Origin: Echinococcus granulosus
Taxonomy: Eukaryota > Platyhelminthes > Cestoda > Cyclophyllidea > Taeniidae
Assembly: GCF_000524195.1 (NCBI RefSeq)
Contig: NW_020170693.1
Location: 12,828-24,749, forward strand
Direction of reading: 5' to 3'
Length of the DNA: 11,922 bases
Position 1 is the first letter of the stretch, and every line of letters begins with the position of its first letter. Under the pieces are notes generated by a model. That model did no database searches, had not been told where the DNA came from, and saw only the letters and a list, made by a program, of their open reading frames with translations. Shown in pieces: positions 1 to 7,081 of this stretch. Position numbers and translations under genes: made by a program.

Positions 1-1040
1 ATCAAAACATGGACCAAACGACCAAATGATGAGCAAATATCGTACAGTAGAAGGTAGAGTAGAGATTTTATAATGGAATGCCTTTCCTTTTTTTTTAAAT
101 TTCCGTTCTTTTATTTATTTTTAGACCATTCATCCTGTTTTAGTTACTTCAACCCATTCAACTACCAAATGAATTGCTAATTTATTCATGTATTTATTCA
201 TCCCTTTCTCAAGTGGCATATCTTTATTTTCTTCCATTTCGTCATTACATTATGTAAGTTTCCATTTTTGAATTAAATGAGAGTTCTCTCACCTGATAAT
301 GCTGAGGTTGTGGAAGCAACTTCTCAAGCTGCATTAGAAATTTTCTTACGTTAGTTGAAATAACTAGAATATGGGCTTGGTTAAGACTAGGCAATCGCTT
401 ACATCGTTCATCATAGATGAAAAATTAGAATGAAGGGAAGGTGGATTTCCCAATGTTAAAATCAACCCGCATCGCCGCTTTTCGAGTAGATTTTCGAGCC
501 ATAATTTGTACGACTTAGAGTATATAGGAACTTTGGGTTGATTTAATTAGGTCTCTGCTTTCTTACTCAGAATTATTAGTTTATATGTTCCGTACCATCA
601 GAAGTGGCAAATGACAGACCGATCCCTCCTGCAGCAGTATCCGTAAACAGGCAGCCACACACCCTTCCAAGTGTGCTTCGCATGATGTATCACTTACCAT
701 ACAGCACTGTAGTGTGCTGCACAATATTGCCGCCAACAACAAATGAATGAGAAATCAAGTGTGCTACCCTTCTGGATGCAAGTCATATTAGATGAAAGCC
801 AGTAAACACCGTTCTCACCTTAACCGGTATTATTCTCTGCCTAGTTCATTTAACGGCATTGACACTCATTTCTAGTTCTCTGTCATATTCACCCAAGTTT
901 CAAAAAAAGTCACACTGGAGATTTGATGACGCTTTAATGTAACAAAAGTGCAACATGAGGAGCATCCAAACTGCAATTTGCAACTTGTCCCCCTTAACTA
1001 CCAAGCCATGCTTTTTTGCCTCCTTCTATCAGCAAAACAT
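1..1040. other. AT-rich unique DNA without a convincing gene
   Basis: The first 260 bases are very AT-rich with T runs and a near-tandem TTTATTCATG/TATTTATTCATC around 180-202. The rest is mixed-composition sequence broken by stops in all frames. A small inverted repeat, CAGCAC at 702-707 and GTGCTG at 714-719 with a 6-nt loop, is the only clear local structure. One short coding-looking frame at 277-354 is listed separately. No RNA gene, transposon end or long repeat was seen. Intergenic or intronic DNA is the simplest reading. Confidence 0.6.
277..354 (+). other. 25-codon ATG frame, possible exon fragment
   Basis: An ATG frame of 25 codons ends in TAG and has an in-frame TAA directly upstream. 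The peptide is rich in Ala, Glu and Val (it includes SPDNAEVVEATSQAALEIFL). A stop codon lies at each end. It could be part of an exon: AG dinucleotides at 280-283 follow a T-rich stretch, and a GTTAGT donor-like sequence starts at 350. The pattern of Ala-rich turns followed by ALEIFL loosely recalls the second helix of H2A-like histone-fold proteins (CHRAC/DR1-associated type). That is only a resemblance and the stretch is too short to support it. Frames of this length are common by chance. Confidence 0.12.
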
Positions 1041-1075
1041 TTCACGTTTGTCTACTGTACTGAATAGTGGCTTGA

Positions 1076-1470
1076 TATGGGAATGGGGCTACAAATGCAG
1101 TCGCATCCTTCACTCGGTAATGACGAGATAGACATGGGGCGTGAGAGGGGGAGAGCAGGAGCGCTGAAGATTGCGAAGGCTGAACAGCGGAGGAGAGAAT
1201 GATGCAGAGAGGAGGGTGAAGAAGAGGTCCAGGGTGGAACGAAGTGCAGGTGTGGGTGCAGAGAGACAATACCACTGGAGAGTTCAGCACGATAGGTGGA
1301 CAGAGCTAAAAAGAGCATACTGATAAAAATATGAGCAGGGTGGGGATAAATGGGTGTAATTATACACTACCAGAAAATTGAGGATGGAAGCAGGAGAGAC
1401 AGGTAAAAAAGGTAACTAGAAGTGAGAGGCATCGAAAAAAGACAAAATCGCAGAGAATCAAGGGAGACGT
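1076..1470 (+). repeat. Purine-rich (G+A) tract
   Basis: The + strand is strongly biased to G and A. Counting the two 60-base lines from 1141 to 1260 gives about 77% purine, with runs such as GAGAGGGGGAGAGCAGGAG. The bias continues more weakly to about 1470. It is an irregular, imperfect homopurine region and not a clean microsatellite. The complementary strand is correspondingly CT-rich, which explains the two overlapping minus-strand open frames here (1042-1290 and 1052-1318): their Ser/Pro/Leu/His-rich products follow from composition and are not evidence of genes. Homopurine-homopyrimidine tracts can form triplex structures or act as GAGA-type or poly-pyrimidine regulatory sequence. Which, if any, applies cannot be told here. 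Confidence 0.65.
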
Positions 1471-1618
1471 GGGTTGCGATTGGATGCGCTGAGTGGCGGT
1501 AGCATTGTACGGAGAGAGCAAGTGTGAGCTACCTGTGGCAGTAGCTTGGGTGACTGCACGTAACTATCGGTTCTCGGCTCTCTGGGCTAAGATCATGTGT
1601 AGTATCTGTTCTTTGCAG

Positions 1619-1690
1619 TGTAATTTCTGCAACGGTCCCCAATTTAGGACCAATGAAACGACCTGTATTTTCCAGCCAGGACGGGGTGTT
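1619..1690 (+). other. Candidate internal exon, 24 codons, phase 0-0
   Basis: A good 3' splice-site-like sequence (TATCTGTTCTTTGCAG, ending at 1618) is followed by 72 open bases. A donor-like GTGAGC starts at 1691. In the frame of the larger open stretch it would encode exactly 24 codons, starting with Cys-Asn-Phe-Cys and including NETTC, with three cysteines in all. Cys-rich short exons of phase 0-0 occur in extracellular modular proteins, but no specific domain can be named. Splice-like sequences are frequent by chance, and no neighbouring exon with a compatible phase was found, so this is a weak lead. Confidence 0.15.
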
Positions 1691-1830
1691 GTGAGCTTGC
1701 TCAATCTTGTCCACGGGATGGCCTCGTATTGCATTACCTCGAGGATAGGCCCACTAATGCATGCCATGGCAGAGAAGGAGAGCAGCGGAGAGAGGGCAGG
1801 CATCACATTTCGTGGCTGGGTATATACGCG

Positions 1831-1844
1831 TTTGTGTACACAAA
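1831..1844. repeat. 14-bp perfect palindrome TTTGTGTACACAAA
   Basis: The sequence TTTGTGTACACAAA equals its own reverse complement. It lies just after the GC-richer stretch and next to TATATACGCG. Palindromes of this kind can be dimeric transcription-factor sites (GTGTACAC core), but one occurrence gives no proof of function. Confidence 0.5.
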
Positions 1845-2652
1845 TATGTACTTAATGTGCATTTTGGTAATTTTCAAGGAACACTATCGGGGGTATATAT
1901 GTTTACTTTGACAGTTATTAGGGTGGCATTCGCTCATGGAAGCTACATTGGAAAACAGAAGGAAATCACAAAATTGCATTTATTTAGTGGTGTTTTAGGA
2001 GCACCTTTGTAGGCGCAGAAGGGTGGTCAATCATTGCTTGTGTAGGGAAGATTGTAATGGTCGAAGTTGCTTAGTAGACGTTTTAGTCTTAGGAGCGGAT
2101 TAAAGTTGCCGACTTAAATGCTATATTATGAAGCAGGCACAAAAGCGTTGCTTCAATTCTTTGGCATATAGTGATCTTTACAAATGGACTAAGCGATTGA
2201 ATACGCCTAGTTCATTTGACAGTATCTTGCCAAGTATGCTGGGTATTGTGACACATTTTAATCTGCTGTCAGGTAAGACCAATCTCTAAAATGTTTGTCT
2301 ACATTTGGCTAATTGTTTTAATGCACCTACTGGTGGAAACAAGAAGCAAGGGTAGCAATTGATCCCGAAATCCAAAGCATTTTGAATGTCATAGTGCTTT
2401 TGCATCCGTCAAAATATTGTTACAATATTCGCGCTATCTGCGGCTCCTGAAAACGAAAGGAAGCAGGAAATCTTTCTAAAAATAAGTCAGGGCTACAATT
2501 TTTAGTTGCTATATTATTGCAAGTGAGGGGGATTAGGGCGGCGTACAACTGTGGCAGAAGTCATGCTAAGGGCCATAGTACCAAATTAATTACTTTGAAG
2601 TGGTAGTAGACACCTGCTAAGAAAAATGGAATAAACATCATGAAAAACAAGT

Positions 2653-2673
2653 CGAAGGGGATTTCGTCCTTCG
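2653..2673. repeat. Small hairpin followed by a direct repeat
   Basis: CGAAGG (2653-2658) and CCTTCG (2668-2673) form a 6-bp perfect inverted repeat around a 9-nt loop. GGGTAAAGT starts on the last base of the right arm (2673-2681) and is repeated at 2694-2702. The hairpin alone is within chance expectation. The combination is noted because it is compact. Confidence 0.4.
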
Positions 2674-2798
2674 GGTAAAGTGCATCGATACAAGGGTAAA
2701 GTAGATCAGATTAGTTCAAAGGAACGTACACACGGACTCCCGTGGATGCATATATGTGGTCGGAAGACACGGCTACCTAAATAAGTCTGCCTAGGCCC

Positions 2799-2852
2799 AA
2801 GTCGAATTCAGAGTCCTAATCTGATGTCGAGTCTGAGTATGAGTCTGAATCC
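2799..2852 (+). repeat. Degenerate 6-bp tandem repeat (GAGTCY type)
   Basis: Read in steps of six from 2799, the hexamers are AAGTCG, AATTCA, GAGTCC, TAATCT, GATGTC, GAGTCT, GAGTAT, GAGTCT and GAATCC. The last four (2829-2852) are the cleanest, and the array decays toward its 5' side. This is an old, mutated short tandem repeat of about nine units. Confidence 0.6.
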
Positions 2853-2950
2853 GGGTGTGGGCCAATGAGCGTCTGGTTGATCTGTTGTGACCTTTAGCCT
2901 TCTAATGTTTATCGGTACACTAGCAGATGTTTGCCTCTATTCCATGCTAG

Positions 2951-3036
2951 CCAATGAAGAGGAAGAAAGTGGTGCGGTCAGCAGGATCCCGATTCATTAT
3001 ATTAACTTGAGCAGAAAAACAATAGTCATTTTTATA
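2951..3036 (+). other. Candidate exon with acidic reading frame
   Basis: A pyrimidine-rich stretch ending in CTATTCCATGCTAG (AG at 2949-2950) precedes 86 bases with one open frame. A donor-like GTAAGC follows at 3037. The frame (2 bases plus 28 codons) starts NEEEESGAVSRIP, continues with a hydrophobic end, and finishes in phase 0. The acidic, low-hydrophobic start looks coding-like, but no family is recognised. The candidate exon at 3138 would need a different phase, so the two cannot be joined directly with these boundaries; earlier donor-like GT sites at 2969 and 2977 would give other phases. Confidence 0.17.
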
Positions 3037-3137
3037 GTAAGCTAAGACTTTTAAATCATATTTGACCGCTCAACGTCAGGGAATTAGCTACCTCTTTTTT
3101 ATTTCACTTCCACTGACCTCCAGTCCTTATTACGCAG

Positions 3138-3265
3138 CTGAAGCAGCCATTTTAGCGGCATGTTGTTGCAAACCAAAAGTTAGCATTTATTTACCAACGG
3201 ATTCTCCATCAGAAGCGGCTGCAGATTCACTTTTAAATTTGGCAAACAAGTCCTGCATAACTTAG
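3138..3265 (+). other. Candidate terminal exon, 41 codons plus stop
   Basis: A long pyrimidine-rich run (about 3090-3135: CTCTTTTTTATTTCACTTCC, then CTGACCTCCAG) ends in ACGCAG at 3132-3137, which resembles a strong 3' splice site. Only one frame stays open after it (2 bases, then 41 codons and TAG at 3263-3265). The peptide starts EAAILAACCCKPKVSIYLPT and contains SEAAADSLLNLA, an Ala/Leu helix-like pattern of a kind often seen in disordered parts of nuclear regulators. That is a loose resemblance only. The open frame extends upstream to a TTG at 3062 but has no ATG. No AATAAA closely follows. Confidence 0.18.
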
Positions 3266-3731
3266 CATAGCAGAGGGATACTAAGCTTACCGAACATTAG
3301 AGGATCACATAGGATCGCGATTCCGAGTAAAATGTATTGTTAACGGGCAGAGGGGTCAGTCGACTAACTAAGGATGTAGTTCAGGGCAGACATTACTGCC
3401 GACACGGGCCATCAACGATTTCAAGGGCACTCTCAGCTTCGCGCCACATTCATCCAAGCAAAAAACGAGTTAAGCAGGTCCAGTCACGAAATGGGAAAAC
3501 ATGTAAATAAGTCCAAGACAGGTAACAAGAGGTCACATGATCGATAACCCGCACGTGACATTTAAAAAGTCTCTGGGTGGCAACAAACTAGGACAAGTGA
3601 TCCAAAATTTGCGTGTCTAACAGGTTACCTATTTTGTAAGCCACCTCAGTGCTCTCAAATACCTTACGTCTATATCAAAAATGCCTATCCTGTGAAATTC
3701 ATGCAATCCCCACGCTCTACCTGGCATTAAA
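3266..3731. other. Unique DNA, nothing recognised
   Basis: No open frame of note, RNA gene or repeat was seen. It contains an isolated E-box core CACGTG at about 3553, which is expected by chance at this length. Confidence 0.5.
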
Positions 3732-3831
3732 GGCAAATTGCCATGCAAGCGATGCAGGCTGCCATGCACGTTAGAGAAAACAAACTATGGCTTTGCGTGT
3801 ATTGACTGCACTTGCCCAAACTAACGTCCAG
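3732..3831 (+). repeat. 100-bp diverged repeat, copy A
   Basis: Bases 3732-3831 align without gaps to 3919-4018, with 79 of 100 identical by my count. The best conserved part is the 3' half, which includes CTTTGC...TATTGACTGCAC and ends ACGTCCAG. The copies share orientation and sit 187 bp apart. The divergence means the duplication is old. It may be a remnant of a dispersed element or a decayed satellite. No protein frame is shared. Confidence 0.75.
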
Positions 3832-3861
3832 TTGTACGAATTGAGCGCGAACACGAGATTG

Positions 3862-3885
3862 TGCTTCCATTTATTGACGGCCCTT
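3862..3885 (+). repeat. Possible third, partial copy of the 100-bp repeat
   Basis: GTGCTTCCATTTATTGACGG, lying between copies A and B, resembles the CTTTGCATTTATTGACTGCA core of copy B (about 3978-3997). Only about 20 bases match, and the rest of the 88-bp spacer does not align clearly. It may be a truncated monomer or chance. Confidence 0.3.
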
Positions 3886-3918
3886 TTCCCTCATGGTGGC
3901 TGAGCCCAGCTCATTTTA

Positions 3919-4018
3919 GGCGAATTGCGTTACACGCCACGCAGGCTGCTAGTTACGTTCGAGGAAATAAACTACGGCTTTGCATTTATTGACTGCACCA
4001 GCCTAAACTCACGTCCAG
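3919..4018 (+). repeat. 100-bp diverged repeat, copy B
   Basis: Ungapped partner of 3732-3831 in the same orientation, with 21 mismatches. Substitutions are concentrated in the first 40 bases, and the block TTGACTGCAC is unchanged in both. The homology stops abruptly after CGTCCAG on the right and begins at GGC on the left, so the 100-bp length looks like a real boundary. Confidence 0.75.
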
Positions 4019-4970
4019 CACATAATTTACCCAACGTGGTTTTTAGTTTACCATAGTCTCTGCGGTAAGCGAGAAATGGTAATGAAAATTAGCTTGCAGA
4101 GTTAGATGTTCCGCAAATGTTAAAGGCTGAACCGGAGGTCAAATCTGGCATAGTATGACCCCTTATGAAGTTCATTTTATGATAAATGAGAAGTCGTTCC
4201 ACTGAGACTGCCACTAAAGCGACAGGTTTGCCACTTCTTTCTTGCATTTTGACTTCATTCTCATGAACCAAGTAGTCAGATTCTAAGGAGGCCTACTTTC
4301 AATCAGCTCTTCCATTGTGAATGCCTATCATTAGTTAATGGTCATCAGTAATAAGCAATCGAGATGGACTAGTGTAGTCCTAATGCCTACTCAACTTGCC
4401 GGTAGTCTGTAAACTGTGTCAGCTTAAGCTGGACAAACAAGAAGCGCACATTTGTAGGTTTATCAAGGTGCGATCAGTTACTACCTGGCTGTTCGCCCTC
4501 AGTGAAATAAAGGTGCTTACTATGAAGCTATATGTAGAGTTAGGATGATCGCACGAGTTGATGACCGGAGAACCGGAAGAATGAAGAGTTAGAGTGAGGT
4601 GGGGGTCACGCAGTTGGTAGGTGTGGAAGCAATAACACAATGCCCTAGGGGCCGTCTTTAGCCTCATTAGCCATCACGGTCACAGACAGCAGGTTTCGAG
4701 TGAAGAGAAAAGTCCGTGTTAACACTGGAACACTGGATACTGCTTGGTGCACACTGCTGTCGGCGGCCTTCTGAGTCCTGTATTCTGCAGTTTGTGGTCA
4801 GTGATTAGTAACAAGTTGGGTAAGGGTAGTACAGTAAGCATCCAACTCGGGATCTGGGGTTGTCCTGGCCTCTACATTAGGCAAGTGGTTGAACTGGGGG
4901 TTAACTCTAGGCTTTTTAGCCACCATTAGCATAATGCGCTCGACATTTAGCACCTCCTTCTTCTCTACAG
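4019..4970. other. Unique DNA with minor minus-strand open frames
   Basis: Two minus-strand frames lie here: 4271-4089 (60 codons, TTG start with an internal ATG) and 4667-4419 (82 codons, ATG start). Neither shows a recognisable domain or a coding bias I can defend, and frames of this size are expected by chance. The + frame at 4744-4929 starts on TTG and is treated as noise. A palindrome and tandem 8-mer are listed separately. Confidence 0.5.
4716..4736. repeat. GTGTTAACAC palindrome overlapping a tandem 8-mer
   Basis: GTGTTAACAC (4716-4725) is a perfect 10-bp palindrome. Its right half begins two exact copies of AACACTGG (4721-4728 and 4729-4736). This is a small local duplication with no evident function. 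Confidence 0.45.
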
Positions 4971-5040
4971 TCAGTATCTTGGAACAGTAAACTTATTAGT
5001 TGAAGCATTCTTCGGCGGCATTGGCATGTTCATAAAAGAG
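4971..5040 (+). other. Candidate internal exon encoding a hydrophobic segment
   Basis: This has the best splice-site context in the window. A clean pyrimidine tract, CACCTCCTTCTTCTCTACAG, ends at 4970, and a donor-like GTACAA starts at 5041 after AAAGAG. The 70 bases between them read as one base plus 23 codons, beginning Gln-Tyr-Leu-Gly and including TVNLLVEAFFGGIGMFIKE. This is a hydrophobic stretch with Gly and Phe, resembling part of a membrane-spanning segment. The frame ends in phase 0. A phase-0 acceptor-like site at 5669 would add only seven codons before a stop. No family is recognised. A 23-codon open interval is not significant by itself, so the splice context is the main support. 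Confidence 0.22.
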
Positions 5041-6123
5041 GTACAATTCCTATCCACACGTGTACATCTGTCCATTCATCCTACTATACACACCTAATTA
5101 CATGCACACTGGTAGATCATCAGAAATAAGGACTTATCAGAAATTAAAGGTTGTGAGTAGAATAAAATACATCTATTTAATATGCAGTTTAAACGTCGTT
5201 CTTAAACATGATAGTTCTAGATGGGCGAACACCTTATTCCTGATGTGTAAAATCTACTTGATTTACACCTACTTTCCGAGAGTGATGCTAGTCCGACATT
5301 ACTTCTCACTTTGAAACAATTACAACTGGTCTTTTTTGATACACTCGTAATTGTCTCCACGGAGGGCATTTTGGCAAATTATAAATTCCACACGAAAATG
5401 CGGAGCTGCAGTGTTTCTGAAGGCAAACTTCATAATTAGGGAGGAGTTTCGTCAGCTGCCTTAAAACTCCAAATAATTGCTTTGATAATCCCTTCCTATG
5501 ATATCCTTCTCAATTTTGCTAGAATTTGCTCTGAGTGGATGACACAGTATTGTTCTATAACGGCAAACTTGTCAAATTTACTAAAGTTACAGAGCCATAC
5601 GCAATTTATTTGAAGAACTTTATAGGAGTCTGGCCACCATTGGGAAACTTCTTTTTGCTTCCTTTCCAGTTTAAATTTCTAAATGAGTTGTAGATGACGG
5701 GGAAAATTTAAGGATCTTCCTAAAAATTTGCATAACTGTAAATTTGCTACCTGCCTACATATCAACTAATTTTGAATTATTTCCTTGGTGTCCCTGTAAA
5801 CCTAGGCAAAATGTGTATCTAAATTCTAGCCGTAATTTGTTTCCTGACTGGTAAGGTTAAGCGAAAAGTAGTCGATTGATTGAAGCATTAAATAGGGGAG
5901 CATGAAAGGGATGAGAAAGGTCGCTGGAAAAGTCACTTAATGAAGGTAATGATGTCGCATGAAATGGGGTGCGTACCTCCTTCTATCCGCTGCGGCGATT
6001 AATTCGATGTAGACTCAGCGACAGCGAGGATGGCAATTATGATTGTCGCATCTGTTGCTCTCTCTTTGCGGCTCAAGTCGATACCTTTCATGTGTTTTTG
6101 TTAATCTCGTGGTATTTTTGTAG
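5041..6123. other. AT-rich unique DNA, no gene recognised
   Basis: The + frame at 5060-5314 (84 codons, non-ATG start, Tyr/Ile-rich) is consistent with AT-rich noise. A strong acceptor-like CTTCCTTTCCAG ends at 5669 but is followed by at most seven open codons. No repeat or RNA gene was seen. It could be an intron or spacer. Confidence 0.5.
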
Positions 6124-6241
6124 AATAAGCAAACATCCTATTGAGCCAACACTTTTAAGTGATGAGCAACGTGTTCCTATGGAAATGCGGCACTATTTTA
6201 ATAAAGACCGATTTAAGCGTTCATTAATAGCGTTAATTTAG
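6124..6241 (+). other. Candidate terminal exon, 38 codons plus stop
   Basis: GGTATTTTTGTAG, ending at 6123, resembles a 3' splice site. It is followed by one base and 38 codons to TAG at 6239-6241. The peptide is charged and protein-like, including ISKHPIEPTLLSDEQRVP and a basic end with HYFNKDRFKR. The arrangement His-Pro, about 20 residues, then Phe-Asn and a basic amphipathic stretch is vaguely like the end of a CaMK-type kinase lobe leading into a calmodulin-binding helix. No kinase catalytic motif is visible upstream, so I do not claim it. The open frame extends back to a GTG at 5969. An ATTAAA lies 47 bases after the stop. Confidence 0.2.
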
Positions 6242-6287
6242 GCTTCAAATTTTGGTTGTGAAAACTGTTATTTTACTAAAGAGCGGC

Positions 6288-6293
6288 ATTAAA
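6288..6293 (+). promoter_or_regulatory. Possible ATTAAA polyadenylation signal
   Basis: ATTAAA is the commonest variant of the animal polyadenylation hexamer. It lies 47 bases downstream of the stop of the candidate exon at 6124-6241 and 24 bases before the start of the 2,803-bp duplicated unit. The hexamer is frequent by chance in AT-rich DNA. Confidence 0.15.
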
Positions 6294-6331
6294 GGGAGGC
6301 AGGAATTCAAAATTTGGCACCGTGCTGGCAT

Positions 6332-6449
6332 TTACGTGTATGCACGAGTACGGCTTATCAAATCAATCACTAGCTGTAATGCAGTGTCGGACGTTTCAGA
6401 AATTGCTTTTTTCTTCAAATGCTTCTGACTACGCAACACTTGAATCGTT
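6332..6449 (-). other. Candidate minus-strand exon in the unit, copy 1
   Basis: On the minus strand a pyrimidine-rich CCACTTTTTTTCTGGG leads to ATTATTTCAG (AG at 6451-6450). After it come one base and 38 codons to TAA at 6334-6332. The peptide includes TIQVLRSQKHLKKKAISETS, then a hydrophobic, helix-like DTALQLVIDLI. The whole open frame runs back to a TTG at 6517, with a stop five codons further up and no ATG. The composition is protein-like but no family is recognised. The frame ends 15 bases inside the unit boundary. Confidence 0.15.
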
Positions 6450-6829
6450 CTGAAATAATCCCAGAAAAAAAGTGGCGTATTAATACTGTGAAGAGCCTGG
6501 AAGGCATTTATTGTCAATGCGTCATATAGCCATTATTATGAACCAAATATATACTTTATAGAATCGCGTGATGTAAATTTAAAAATGGGCTCAATAACAG
6601 TCAACATGGCTTTTGCCAGAACGACTTTTAGGTAGTCATACTCGGTAATCGCATTCTGGAGCAGATTTATCGTAAGGATCTTTTGATGTGGTGCTATGTA
6701 CAATGTGCTGGATTTTGGGTATTTTATTCACCGATTTTAAGAACAAAAATGATTAATTGCGGCATCTCGTGCTCTATAAGCATGCAGTGTTCTCTCCAAA
6801 GCAATGACGGAACAGTACAAATCAAAGGA

Positions 6830-6853
6830 AAACTTTGTTTATTAACAAAGTTT
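6830..6853. repeat. Perfect hairpin, 10-bp arms, 4-nt loop
   Basis: AAACTTTGTT (6830-6839) and AACAAAGTTT (6844-6853) are exact reverse complements around the loop TATT. It is the longest short-loop inverted repeat I found in the window. It recurs at 9633-9656 in the second copy. There is no U-run and no gene for it to terminate. It could form a cruciform or a short RNA hairpin. Confidence 0.7.
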
Positions 6854-7071
6854 GCTAAATAGGCATAAGTAGGACTGTAAATTGAGACGGCCGGAGATCA
6901 TGGGTTTTTCCGTATAAAGTCGAATCTACCCCTATGTATTTAGGTCTGCGTAACAGTGATGTTCATAAAGCACATTTGCATTCGCAACCAAAAGCTTGCT
7001 AGTAAATTTGATCTTTAATGTAGGCAGTTGCATTTAGAAAAACAGACCTTCACAGTTGAAAATACCCTAGT

Positions 7072-7081
7072 ACACCGGTGT
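7072..7081. repeat. 10-bp palindrome ACACCGGTGT
   Basis: Perfect palindrome within the duplicated unit, repeated at 9875-9884. It could be a dimeric binding site, but a 10-bp palindrome is expected a few times by chance in a window of this length. Confidence 0.35.

Larger units (their letters stand above)
1493..1855 (+). other. 120-codon open frame without ATG start
   Basis: This is the longest open frame in the window, running from just after a TGA at 1490-1492 to a stop at 1853-1855. It opens on GTG, and its first in-frame ATG is codon 35, so an intact eukaryotic CDS starting here is unlikely. The translation has a CX2CX3CX2C cluster (Cys 36, 39, 43, 46) and one NET glycosylation-type triplet. 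No family is recognised. The same interval is also open for 60-83 codons in other frames on both strands, which points to a locally GC-richer, stop-poor region and not to one protein. About 0.6 frames this long are expected by chance in the window. Confidence 0.12.
1856..2950. other. Unique DNA, no gene recognised
   Basis: Apart from the hairpin at 2653-2673 and the hexamer repeat at 2799-2852, this stretch shows no long open frame, RNA gene or mobile-element end on either strand. It is mixed-composition sequence with stops in every frame, compatible with an intron or intergenic spacer. Confidence 0.55.

Noticed and set aside
1042..1318. Overlapping minus-strand frames of 82 and 88 codons
   Set aside because: They lie on the complement of the purine tract. 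Their Ser/Pro/Leu/His-rich translations follow from CT-rich composition, and they overlap in two frames with no recognisable domain.
1917..1922. Telomere repeat TTAGGG
   Set aside because: A single occurrence, not an array.
4089..4271. 60-codon minus-strand frame as a gene
   Set aside because: It starts on TTG, has no recognisable motif, and is one of many frames of this length expected by chance.
4419..4667. 82-codon minus-strand ATG frame as a gene
   Set aside because: The length is within chance expectation, there is no domain or promoter context, and its composition is not clearly coding.
5060..5314. 84-codon + strand frame as a membrane protein
   Set aside because: It has a non-ATG start, its Ile/Tyr/Leu richness is what AT-rich DNA gives, and there is no splice or promoter support.
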